A stretch of 64,000 bases of DNA from Stratiolaelaps scimitus. Lineage: Eukaryota > Arthropoda > Arachnida > Mesostigmata > Laelapidae. The notes under the pieces were generated by a model. That model was not told the DNA's origin. It worked only from the letters and a program-made list of their open reading frames with translations, and searched no databases. The stretch spans positions 26,033,501-26,097,500 of the forward strand of contig JABWDB010000001.1 of NCBI GenBank assembly GCA_019614645.1, read 5' to 3'. The translations under genes were made by a program, and so were the position numbers. Shown here one piece after another: positions 10,277 through 20,989 of the stretch. Every line of letters starts with the position of its first letter. The first letter of the stretch is position 1.

Positions 10277-10916
10277 GAGCCTTGTGCAACCAATGTGTTT
10301 ATTATCATTCTCCTGACAGTTGACCGGTATCAAAGAGTTCGCGGCTTTGTGGTGATGCCAGGTCAGGGCGCTGGCCAATGAGCATCCGATTTGGATCCAC
10401 ACATCACCCGTTCCTGGACTAATCGCTTAAGCAGTCCCCATGCCTCTGACAGAATGCTACAAAATTGGAATACACTTGGCTTTGCGGGAGCGCCGCAATC
10501 AGCTCAGGTCCGCAGAGAACAGCCGAGAGACGGAGGAACGACGTGTCATCTATCTGCTGATAGCAGTAGTGTTTGTTTTTCTCGTGTGTACGACGCCACA
10601 GGCGATCTCATGGCTGATCGGAACGAAGGACGTCATCGAAAACTCATATTGGTACAAGATCTTCGATTCGGTTTGCGATCTTCTCGTCGCGGTTAATGCT
10701 GCGTGCAATTTTTACCTATACTGTTTCTGCTCAATGGCCGTTTACAGGACCTTTGTAAACATGGTACAACGATTGAATAAGAAGACCACTCAAAGCGTGG
10801 CAGTGCTAAAACGACAAAAACTTTGGACGAACTCACAGTCAATACAGTATGCTGAATTTTCACTTGCAACCATTGCAAATCAACCGACCTGTCAAACGAC
10901 TGTAATATGCCGGTAG
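10277..10916 (+). pseudogene. GPCR-2 copy, degenerate (TM3 fragment plus 3' half)
   Basis: Bases 10277-10344 still read as the TM3 region of GPCR-2 (ATNVFIIILLTVDRYQRV), with the Cys after DRY lost. TM1-2, TM4 and most of TM5 are missing or unrecognisable between 10345 and 10470. From about 10479 the sequence follows GPCR-2 from the third intracellular loop to the stop codon at 10914-10916, with about 15 mismatches by eye over some 610 bases including the 3' flank. The open frame 10440-10916 could give at most TM6, TM7 and the tail. This is a dead receptor or a fragment, not a working 7-TM protein. Confidence 0.85.
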
Positions 10917-11021
10917 AGTGAGGAAATGTGTGACAATAATAACAATTCGATGCATGTGTAGGGGGCGCGGCGATTTGTTCGTATCAATGTTCTTATTCCT
11001 GTTTAAAATAGTGGCCTTCAA

Positions 11022-11027
11022 AATAAA
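11022..11027 (+). terminator. Polyadenylation signal kept in the GPCR-2 copy
   Basis: AATAAA in a 3' flank nearly identical to that of GPCR-2. Confidence 0.5.
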
Positions 11028-11093
11028 GCTTGGTCGTTTAATGTAAACTATCGCAAACGTTGGCCCGTCGCATTTCCACTGGTTGTTGTATTT

Positions 11094-11797
11094 AGCAGAA
11101 TATGTTGAAACTTTTATGCCGGGTTTAACAATAAATGGGCATTGGTGCCTGAGACAATGTGACCTCGCCTGATATTATAGGTAGCCAGACCTTGTTATTC
11201 TTATGGTAAAATAATTGCTTCAGTTACGAATTGTCATCGTCCGAAAAATCATCATGAAACAATCGCAATTATTATTAGGCTGATCTATTTTAAAGATCTA
11301 CATAATTAGGTGAATCAATATCCTCCAGATAGAGAGATAGTTGATTTTTTCCGTATGAGCAGTGCTCTTCTTCTTAATTACAAAACCCCTCTTGATGTCG
11401 GCAAAGACCTGGCCAGACCATTCAACAAATGTCTCCTCCTTACTTAAAATACAATCAAAATGTCCTGAATCCGCAGTCCTGGGTCGATCACTAACAGTCG
11501 GCAGCTCAATGGTGTTGTGATTTAGGCGGTATCGGCACCCAGCATTTCGGAGGAACCCGCTTTGCACAGGCTTTTATTCGATTCCAAATTACTGACGCAT
11601 ATGATAGGATTCGGACGACGTGTGTTTTCTATGGTTAATATAGAAACTATCTTCCAATCTTTCGATTCTCGGTTCTATTTCTTTACCTGTGAATTCCTGT
11701 CAGATAGGAGAGGTTCGTAAAGTATTACTCGAAAGTTGTTCCGAGGCTTGCCACATAGGGGAACAGCAGAGCGTCAGTTAAGAAACAACCGTCAATG
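11094..11797. other. Spacer, partly homologous to 5124-5350
   Basis: Corresponds to the spacer of the first unit but is diverged. GGTGTTGTGATTTAGGCGG at about 11511 matches 5304. No gene is seen. The stretch lacks the roughly 2.5 kb found between the homologous blocks of the first unit. Confidence 0.5.
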
Positions 11798-11843
11798 TAT
11801 TATAACAAGTATTTTCCGAAATGAACAACTTCCAAAAAAAGGC
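11798..11843 (+). promoter_or_regulatory. Promoter remnant of the GPCR-3 copy
   Basis: TATTATAA at about 11798 lies some 30 bases before ACTTCCAAAAAAAGGC (11828-11843), the box shared with GPCR-2 and GPCR-3. Confidence 0.3.
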
Positions 11844-12069
11844 ACATGTCTAAGAGGAAATCAGTCTGGAGAGAAAGAATGAACGAGATTAGCCTGAAAC
11901 GATTGGCTGTATTCCGTAGCTGGCTAGCCTACACTCCGTTCTAGGTCTGTAGACTCAACGCTGAGCACTCGAATCGAACGCCTTTATTCGAGCCGAATCT
12001 ATCACAATTTCACTATTTGAATTCCTCTTGTGAGCCCCTGCGAAGTGAATTCACTCACTCTGCGAGATG

Positions 12070-12176
12070 GTAAGTTGTCCAATACACATTGTGTGCTGCA
12101 ACGTACGCCGCTAATTTGTCGTTATCGAGCATCAATCGGTAAATGGAATCAAAACCTCAGACGTTTCCGTCCTCAG
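12070..12176 (+). other. Predicted intron in the 5' untranslated region of the GPCR-3 copy (107 bases)
   Basis: Same donor (GAGATG|GTAAGT) and acceptor (CCGTCCTCAG) as the GPCR-3 leader, with the same spacing. Confidence 0.45.
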
Positions 12177-12474
12177 GTGGATACTGTAATATCATATATT
12201 ACATGTGTTGACCTTATCATATCACAGTTCATATCATATCTTCAGCATAAGGTATCTGCAAAGGTACACTGCAAATGTCGAGGTACTCTCAGGAAAAAGC
12301 GCCGATTACGGGAAATATTACAGCCAGCTACGTCCACTTGATCTTGCATTTATTACTGCTATGGGGATACGATCTCACTTTCGACTTTATTATTCCTTCC
12401 AGATATTATCAGACATCTGCCTTATCCCGTGAACAGCTCAATTCAGCTCTAACCAATAAGAATTCACTGGAAAA

Positions 12475-13790
12475 ATGAGCTTGCTCATCTATCTATTAAA
12501 CAGGACTGTCGAGTTCGTAGACGTACAAAATGAGACTGAGATCAATACGTCGTTCCACAATGATAGTATCAGTGTGGATATCATCAACTTCACAGACGAT
12601 CCCTTTCCGAGCGGTGACAACATCTCGGATCTGCAGGATGCCAACAATGACGATCCGTCATTGGATTCGTACCATGTTATCTATCAAATCATTCTCGCCC
12701 TCAGAATTTGCGGAAACTCTCTCAACCTTTTGGTGCTATCGCGACCCAGCCTTCGGGGAGTAACATATTGTTACCTGTTCTGGCTAGCTATGTCCGATCT
12801 CTTAACTTTGTAGGTCGGCTACTGTATTTAATTGAACATTTTTCCGGGTATCTCATGTTCACCTATTATCCTATGTTCGTATTTTGTCGGATTCAATTTG
12901 CTTTGAGACACGTGTTGTTTGCCAGCAGTGCGCTCATTGTAACCGTCCTGACGATGGACCGTTATCGAGCCGTCTGCAATCCACTAGAGTGCAAGGACAA
13001 GTTGAGTCGGAAGCGGGCAGCGATCACAATCGCCTGCTCATTCGCATTCGCAGCTAGCATCTACATGCCGGTTATGTTTCAGACCGAAGTTGAAGAATTT
13101 GTCATTCCCTACGAGGATGAAGATGCTAATGGCACGCTCTTTTACGATACGGAGGTGCTCTACTCATGCGGGATAGTGCCGCTAATGGACCGGACTTCGT
13201 TAAGGATCTACGTGACGGTTCGTGAATTCGTCGCTCGAATAATTCCGATCATCGCAGTGACAATATTCAATTTTCGAATTATCTCAGCCCTTCGTGATCA
13301 TCGAAGGGACCGAAGGAGTCTTCGTTGTTCAGCTGGCGAAAAGGCTCGCGCGAATGAGGAACGCCGCTTGATCTTCCTGTTAATACTAGTTGTGCTTATG
13401 TTTGTTGTGTGCACATCGCCGCAGGCGATCTGCTTGATGGTCGCAACGGAAGATGACATCGAGAGTTTTTACTTGAACCTTAGGCTCAGCAGAGCAAACG
13501 AGATACTACTTACGATTAATGCCGCTTGCAACTTTTACCTCTACTGTTTTTGCTCGAAGGCCGTTCGGAAGACTTTACTAGATATGGTGCACGGGTTGTA
13601 CAGTACGATAACTGGAATAGCAGGACAGCGTAAGCGAAAGTGTTTAACGAGGTCACGATCGACGCCTTATGCGACCTATGAAGAAAGCTCGCTTGCAACG
13701 ATGTCAGGTCGATCGACCCACCAAACGGGCCTGTCATCACATTACTTGAGTGTACATGCGGCAAGTAAAAGTATGGATATAAATGTATAG
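12475..13790 (+). pseudogene. GPCR-3 copy, broken by a stop codon and a 4-base deletion
   Basis: The start region and N-terminus are kept (ATG 12475; glycosylation sites as in GPCR-3). In TM2 a codon that is TGG in GPCR-3 is TAG (12811-12813). Some ten bases further on, four bases are missing, which shifts the frame. From there the other frame runs intact from TM3 (DRY kept) through TM7 (NFYLY) to the stop at 13788-13790, with SLAT in the tail. The downstream ATG at 12855 (before FTYYP) could at most start a TM3-TM7 fragment. The loop between TM6 and TM7 is strongly diverged from GPCR-3 while its flanks are nearly identical. The long intact downstream frame suggests a recent loss; a sequencing error cannot explain both lesions easily. 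Confidence 0.85.
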
Positions 13791-14512
13791 AGATGTGATA
13801 TCAGAATCATCGTCATCGCTACAACCCCTGCTTTCCAGGCCAACGTGGTCAGATACACTCGGTAGTGTGCCGATGGACTAGGCTGAATTAGGCTGCTTGT
13901 TGCATAGACTTGTCCTGCGTGTGATTTTGCGTGTCAAGTACAAAAGCTATCCCTAAAAGATGGCCTGCATCGAGACGATCTAAAATTGTTTCGTACAGAG
14001 CTTCACGTGTATCTAGAGACCTGTTCGTCCTGCTGGGGCGACTATAGAACTTCTGTTATTTGATGACATTATGCCTATTAAATGTGATTACTACTTGACA
14101 TGTTAAACGCGTGTGTTTCGTTCTTAAGAACCTTCTATAAAGGGCCTTCGAGAATATAGGAGCTGCATCTCGTTGAAAACATGTAAGTACTGGTGGGCAG
14201 GATATATCTCATCTGACTAAGAACTCAGCAGGAAGTCACACAGTTAGAAGAAATGACATAATCACAGCCGCTACCAGTTGGTGCGTTCAGCATTTCCCCT
14301 AGATCAGGCAGATTCGTCGATCGGACGTCAGCTGAACAGGTAACTCAGAGAGAGAGCGATCACTTTCGAGAATACAAGTTCAGTTATGTTTTACCCTAAA
14401 CGTAAAAGGGGGATACGTCTCATTGACGTCGCGTTTATGCTCTAAAATATATATGAGGCAATATGAGTGCGCGCATAACTTCCCCATGAATTTTGGCTGA
14501 CAATATCACTAA
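13791..14512. other. Spacer after the receptor array
   Basis: The first 80 bases still match the 3' flank of GPCR-3 (ATCATCGTCATCGCTAC). Beyond that nothing is recognised. Confidence 0.5.
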
Positions 14513-15460
14513 ATGGAATTCAGTTTAATGTTTCAACAGAAGAAATGTCCAGCTGAAATCCATCGAGAGTTGGTTAGTGTGCACTGTCATAATGACCTGA
14601 GTCGACGACACGTCTACCATTGGTGTGCGCAGTTTAGGCAAGGCGACTGGGACATTAATGTACATCGGGGGCGCCCATCGGTTCCCGACACTCGAATCGA
14701 CGGGATCGAAATGATTGAAAACGCGTTTGAGAAAAACGCTTTAGAGCTTGGTCATTGAGGACATGTCCGCTAAAATTAGCATGCCTCGTGAAACATGCCA
14801 TCGAATTATTAAAAATAATCAGAGGATGCAGAAAAAAAAATGCAAAATGGGTCTCTCATTAATTCGGTCCTGTCCAACTGAAAATGCGTGGGGAATATTC
14901 ACAAGACAATTTGAAGATATATAGGCAGCAAAAGAGTCGCTTAGAGCATACCGTTGCAGTGTACGAGACATGGGTCAACCTGTATAGGGAACCGGAAAAA
15001 GATCAAGTGAAACAGTGGCTACGATCAGGTGAACAGGCAATGGCGGTAGCAGTACGAAATAGATTCGAGCCCAAACTCATGAATAATTGGAATGGCGATA
15101 GGAAGCACCGAGTGTGCCTGCTCGATGACGAATACTAGGGCACATCGTAGCAATAAAATTACGCCCTGGCTTAAGGCCAACAAGATTGAGCGATGGTATC
15201 ACCTCCCCCCCTCATTCTCCCGATTTAAGCCCGTGTGATTATGGTTGCTTCCATCGATTAAAGAGGGCTATAGCTAACAAATAGTCCGAGAGGCCTTAAA
15301 TAATGAAGTTATAAATGGTAATAGAAATGGTGCATACCTAGCCGTTCGAAGGTTGCCAGAACTCTGGGACGACTCATACTAAAAAAATCTTTGTTTTAAC
15401 TTACTTAGTTTAGCCGATATTGAAATGTATATGTGTGCGGTTTTTTTTGGTCAACCTGTA
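14513..15460 (+). mobile_element. Decayed mariner transposon with inactivated transposase
   Basis: The first open frame (14513-14758) reads as the transposase N-terminal DNA-binding region (HVYHWCAQFRQGDWD, then GRPSVPD). A shifted frame gives ETWVNLYREPEKDQVKQW, the catalytic block that normally begins with Asp; here that Asp is Tyr (VYETW). A further frame near 15205 gives PHSPDLSPCDYG, the block holding the third catalytic Asp, and the C-terminus near 15342 reads AVRRLPELWDDSY. At 15435-15460 the sequence GCGGTTTTTTTTGGTCAACC, followed by TGTA, looks like the right terminal repeat and TA target. I found no left repeat. Several shifts and the lost Asp make it inactive. It lies just 3' of the last exon of the minus-strand gene below. 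Confidence 0.8.
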
Positions 15461-15486
15461 CATTCCGGAGAACCTTCGCAACTCAC

Positions 15487-15841
15487 CTGGCAAGCTGTGA
15501 GCAGTATTCTGTGCGCTCGTTGAGTTAAACAGGTGCTCGTGCATCGAGCGCGGCCTTCCTACACCCGCTCCCGTCGTTGCACTTTCGTCCACAAAGCCAA
15601 TAAGACCGTCCTTGAGCATACTGCTGCCACGTCCTGCAGATATTCCATGACCTCCTTGAGGCCCGCCGTGAAACACGCCCCCCGCTATGCCCGTGATCTC
15701 AGGGATACTGCGAGCCCGACTTAGCTCCACTAGATTTGGCATTGGCGATACGCAGCCGCCAACCGAAGGAGGTGGCGCGGTACTCGATTGGCCTCCACCG
15801 ATGCCGTACATCGCCACGAATCCATAATCGTCGTGATCTCC
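15487..15841 (-). CDS. Exon, Gly/Pro/Ser-rich (alternative 3' exon of the 16.7-20.8 kb gene, or a separate gene)
   Basis: On the minus strand the exon runs from an acceptor (GTACTTCAG|G at 15842) to a strong donor (CCAG|GTGAGT, 15481-15486). It has 355 bases, one open frame of 118 codons and phase 0 at its start. The protein is rich in Gly, Pro and Ser (YGIGGGQSSTAPPPSVGG at its start, then Gly/His/Ser-rich). Its style and strand match the exons at 16.7-18.8 kb. A weak donor at 16742 (ACG|GTTGGC, phase 0) could link it in frame to the exon before. Because it ends in a donor, another exon is expected to the left; I did not find it. No family is recognised. Confidence 0.5.
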
Positions 15842-16471
15842 CTGAAGTACGAATTGCGTACGAAATTATAAATAAATCAAATCGAATGTATATTTAGAGG
15901 CGAGTGAGGGTAGAGAGAGAGACAAGGGTTATTTTCTCTTGAGTAAAATGGCACGTCGCACTCGGCGTATGGGAAAGTCATATCGGGCTGGGTAAAATTA
16001 TTTTTGCGATAATTACATAGCTAAAACATGAATATATATATATATATATATACAATATAACGCCGGATATTCCATATTTATTCAAATATACAGTAGTATG
16101 TATATATATATATACGTGCTCTGTTTTGTTTAACAGTATTGTTTGGACAAGTAACCGAGGAGACTAGATGCCTCGCATATGTCTAATATTTTGCATTCAT
16201 AATATTTTATATGATATATAGCTGTCAAACAGAATGTTGGCTGAGAGTTAGCCGTAAAACCTCTTAGGTCCTTAGCTGTCAAACAGAGACTCCAATACTG
16301 TGCTGCTTCATTTGCCACCATCAGTATAATTTAGCCTCGTACGGCTGGACCAATAGATTGGATCGTGAAACATTAATTATTACATATTGATTAATATATG
16401 AAGCAAATGCATTAATCAAAACATTGGGATACCACTGCGCCCACGAATTCCTGTTACTAGTTCTCGGTAGC
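15842..16471. repeat. Non-coding segment with two (TA)n tracts
   Basis: (TA)n at 16032-16052 and 16100-16115. The 13-mer AGCTGTCAAACAG occurs twice (about 16220 and 16274). Nothing else is seen. Confidence 0.6.
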
Positions 16472-16477
16472 TTTATT
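16472..16477 (-). terminator. Candidate polyadenylation signal of the minus-strand gene
   Basis: AATAAA on the minus strand, about 240 bases beyond the TAA at 16713. Confidence 0.4.
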
Positions 16478-16712
16478 AGTGACTGCTTCATCTGCGAGAC
16501 CTTCTTTGATGATGTCTGGTAAAACTTGGTAGAGCTAGCTCCCCGCTGTATTCTCTATACAGACGCGTTCTTGGCACGCGTGACTTTAAAGAGGCCTGCT
16601 AACAATGTGCACAATTGAACAGTACGCCATTATAATAAACGAGGTGCCATTTCCATAATAGCTACAATCGCTCACGATGGGTCGAGAATAATATCAGATT
16701 AGCAGGCAACAT

Positions 16713-17438
16713 TTATGAGTGGAAGGAAGATCTGATGCCAACCGTGCTCGTGTCGATGACCGCCGGCGGTCCCGCCCTCAACGCCCCTATCGGTCTCGAC
16801 CTCACGGGCGTTTGAGGCTTGCCTATCTGGACACTTTTGTTTAGGATGCTAGCCGGCTCCTCGCAGGGACTGTTCCACGCTAGGCCCGATGGGAGGCCTC
16901 CGAGCCCGCCGTTGACAGGCAACGGCCCGAGTCCAGCTGGAAGCGGAGGCTTGCGCACGAGGCGGGACTCTGCGATGTTTGCCAATTGGTTCAGGAGTTC
17001 CGCGGACTCACGACTATCAGCGCCTACCCAGCGGTTGACAGCTGCTTCCTATGCAGATGACGAGACAACGAGAGAAACCAGATACAAGCAAGGATGCGCA
17101 AACGTTAAGGGTATGAATGTGGGAGGACAATGTGGTGATGTGAGATTACCGTTAGCCCGATCTATGATGATTCGATAGTGAGCTTAAGCTAATGTACTGA
17201 ATGCGTAATAGAGGAATCGGACACGACGCCGATTATGAACCGCTTATTTGTGTGCGAATTGAGACGGACATACGATGTATGTTTCGACCATTTGTGACAA
17301 TCTCGATGCTATTGTTGTGCCATGATCACCCGAATCCGCCAATTGTGTTCATATGCAAATTGTAGACCACAATGAACACGGTTTGGCAAATCAGGTGTCT
17401 TTTTAAAAAGTCAAAAGAGGGCACACTCATATACTAAA

Positions 17439-17473
<35 letters not shown>

Positions 17474-20400
17474 TGGTATAACGTAACTATATGGAGGTAT
17501 CACAGTAGCGCTTGTTGAGCATCACCTGCACGTTCATCCACAATGAATCTCAGCTATCCATTGAAAGGACTCAATCACAATGTTCCCGCTCTTCTTCAAT
17601 GTCCCTCAGTTCCTCTCGATCTTCCCACTTCTGTCTAAATTTCGATGCAAAGAGACGCATTCTCCCGATTTATCTCACTACAAAGGTGAAAACTCGGAAG
17701 TTCGACAGCAGCGGTGTCCCAATCCGAGAATAGGAAACGCAGCTCATTCACCGTCGGTGCTCCTTCTATTATAATACTACTCCAGCTTGAAAGGTGAGTA
17801 CGACCCGACCCTAAAATCAGCGATTGTTCAGTAGGAGCTATTGACATCGATTTTTTTGTAGGCGCGCGTCGTCTTCAGATAACGCCATCGTTTCAAGGCC
17901 CATGGCCGTGTTGCAAGGCCGTTGCTGTTGTTGTCAGCGTCAGCCGCTGTAGGAGCCGACGGGACACATGTGGTGCGTGGAAACGTGAGGCAGTTAGAAA
18001 GTGTCTTTGAGATCTGGAGGTATATATTCGAACGCTATTTGGCGTCCTGGAACGAACAGAGATGGCGGCGATGGAACGGTGTCGTTTGCCGCCGTCGCAG
18101 AAGGATCGATCAACCTTAGATCCATTCGCCTGCATCTCCACATTCACAGTACTTGTTCACTGTTAAAACGTTAACATTTGCAGCTGCTTCGACTGCATTC
18201 ACCGAGTGACATCTCTGAGGTCGTCCATCGAGGGAGAACACCTCGAACAGCTGCGAATGACACTGAAAGCCAGCGGCAACACTGAAGGAGGGCTATTGGC
18301 CAACTGAACAGTGGACACAGCATTCTACTACAGTGCTCGATGCTATTTTATATGATCCTATCTGTTTTAGCATCTAATCTACTATTTGTTCCTCCATTGA
18401 TGTGTTCATTTGCTATACTTACAATCGCCGTCGTTGGGTCGCTGTCCTTGAACATGCCCGGTGGCGATAGAATACCCGTGGGATCATTGCTGTTGGGGTT
18501 TCTCAACAGCGGCGAGAGGAATACCTGATCAGCTAGAGTTAGGGGCCGTCTGCGTTCGCCGTCCGGATGGCCACCAGGGCTAAGTCCTCCCTCGGAATCG
18601 AGGCCGTTTGAACTCGTACCGTGGTTGTAAACCTCGGAACCTCCGTTGCTGTATCCGTTCACGCAGCCGTTGCCGCCGCCGCCGCCGCCGTAAATGTCAG
18701 ATGCGCCGGCGTACCCGCCGAGGACAGGATCATTAGGGAGACCGTTCGGCTGAACGCCGCCTGATGGCGCCCGTAGTGGTGAGTTGTTTTCATTTCGAAC
18801 GGCTCCGCGATGAACAGGTGGAGCGGCGAACTGATTGTTGCACTGTCAATCGCGTCAAGCACAACAGAGGTAATTAATCAGCAGGGTGTAACAAAGATAA
18901 ATTCAGTTGGGTTCTCTGCTTCGGCTGGACATCAGGTCATCGCCTGGCGAATAAGGTCGAATAAAAACGGATCATTAATTGTTCATGGGTGGTCTTTCTT
19001 TCTTTTTCTCCCTCCCTCTCTGTATTTTTCCTGAATAGTGATCTTTCCTTTTGCTGAAAAGATACTGTGTCTTCTCTGTGGAAGTGATCCATAACAAATC
19101 TTCAGTGTGGCTTAGTTTTGCAGCCCAAAGTGCAGCCGTGGGTACGAGGAAATCTCATATAGTCCAATGTCGGGTGTCCATACTTTAGTAATATCTCATA
19201 ATTTGAATATCGTAATTCACGCACTCAATGTATATGTATGTACATTTGGGATAAATCATGCCGGTTTTTCCTACATTTATAATAAATGCAATTAGCAGAT
19301 ACGTTTGTGATCATCGTTATTGATTAGAAAATTCATTCTAGCTGCATTTTGTTAAATACTTATAGATATTCGACACAACCAATACGATTTCTGCTCCATT
19401 TCACTAATCATAGTAAGCGATGACTCATTAAACAGCTCCCTTCAATTTTAGTCCTACAGCCACGGATACGGATATGACATATCGTCCAATATAGATCGCA
19501 ATGGCCGTTAGAGTCTCCTACTTCTACGCAGTTTAAGTTTACACCAAAATAGCACAAGAGGCGAGACGGCCTTACCGCGCAAGTTCTCGGATCGCACTGG
19601 ATGGACGCGCACTCTTCGCATTGGCGTGGCCCGCCAGGACCTCCAGTCGTTTTGCTGGTCGTCGGCCTTGAATGTCCAGATGGAGGTAGAGACTTGTCGT
19701 ATCGAGGCGGGCTTGCCACGCTACGGTAGGTGCCGAACACCAGGTGCTCGATATTTGGGCTGTATCTGTTCAACGAAACGTATGAAAGTGAGACAGAATG
19801 TAAGCGAATAGCGACACCGACAGAGAGAGAGAGAGAGGTAGAGGAATAGAGAGTGAAGCAACACTGAATGGGAGAGTGTCGAGTCCTAACACGAAGGCCA
19901 GCCAAGCCAAGCTCCGAAAGGTCATGGATCATGTCAGTGGTCGCTGACGACAACTTGCTAGATGACGCTGCTTTGGCCGTTCGCCCAAGAGGTTTAGGAA
20001 AATTAGCGGGTTCGACTTCGAATCGGATAAGGGACAGCGAGTTTGCGACGTACGTTCTCTCACTGTCCTCCTCCTCTTCCTCCTCATCGTGATGTAGTGC
20101 CACTTCCAAAGTCACGCTATCACGTGACGATTAGTGACACGAATCCACGTCTCGTTGCTTGCCTGCTTACTTGTGTGGCTGACCGGTGAAGCATTCGCTC
20201 ACCTTGTGTGAGTGAGAGACCCAAGGTGATGCGGGAATATCTGGGTCGCTTAATTAAAATTCGATCGCTCCCTGACACATGGTTAATACCTACAGGTCAT
20301 ATGTTAAGTGACTTGTGAGCGGAGTCGAGGTGGGAGGGTGAGGCATGGGAGCGGTCGGTCCGTCGGTTCGGAAAATGTCAAGTAAGTATAATAAGAACAA

Positions 20401-20751
20401 GAAACAATCAAAAGTTTGATCGTTTGCTCATTCACGCTGTCGGATAACGTCAAATGCCGCTAAGCGGGTTAATTTCGCTTGTTGCCTGCATGCGTATATA
20501 GGTATACAGCAGTATACAGCTGTATGGTGTGTGCACGATACAAACCCCGGATCATTCTTAAGATTGACCGATCGATGCGAGCCGTTCTTCTTTTTCGTTT
20601 TGATCGTCTCGGCCAGCCGCAACAGCCGTCCACGATTCTGGCTGAGATCCTCGGGGACAGCCAACGGGGCGGACATTCTGGCTCTTTCGTACGCGGACGC
20701 TCCTGACCTTCGGCTACTCCTCAAGTCTCTCGTCTGAACACTCAGAGCATC
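16713..20751 (-). CDS. Multi-exon gene, C-terminal part: Gly/Pro/Ser-rich protein of unknown family
   Basis: Four exons join with matching phases: 20751-20546 (acceptor TTATCCAG; donor GGG|GTTTGT, weak), 19765-19576 (acceptor GTTGAACAG; donor GCG|GTAAGG), 18842-18423 (acceptor TTGACAG; donor ATT|GTAAGT) and 17048-16713 (acceptor CTGCATAG; ends in TAA). Together they give about 383 residues. The first exon is basic (RSSRRSG, TKKKNG). The second has a PPxY-type site (PPRY) and a CxxCx4Cx4C cluster. The third has a run of six Gly and is Asn/Gly/Pro-rich. The fourth has a short helix-like stretch (ESAELLNQLANIAESR) and then Pro/Gly-rich sequence. No enzyme domain or membrane segment is visible. 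The cytoplasmic tail of a receptor or a scaffold would fit, but that is a guess. The 5' exons must lie at higher coordinates. Confidence 0.6.
17442..17475. repeat. (TA)n microsatellite in an intron
   Basis: About 34 bases of alternating TA inside the 17049-18422 intron. The rest of that intron shows nothing I can support. Confidence 0.9.
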
Positions 20752-20989
20752 CTGGATAATCAAGAACAAAGGCAAAGTTTTGAGGTTAGATATCAGCGTC
20801 ACGAACCTGTATTCGTCAAATGGAGACGGTTTCAGCAAAACGCCGTCTTGAGGATCTCGAGGACCACAATATCTTGGGAGGCTTTCCCTCCCGCATCTGT
20901 GTGAGGATTGGTATCATAATTGGCGTAATAATTAATTGATAGCTAAAAATTCTCCGTGGCATTTCATTGAACAGTTTCGGACAGATTCT
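20752..20989. other. Sequence upstream of the first exon seen
   Basis: Contains the branch and polypyrimidine region of the 20751 acceptor on the minus strand. No coding sequence is seen. Confidence 0.4.

Noticed and set aside
19408..20115. A 235-codon minus-strand frame
   Set aside because: Only 19576-19765 is bounded by good splice sites and joins in phase with its neighbours. The rest includes an acidic run from a CTC repeat and intron sequence.
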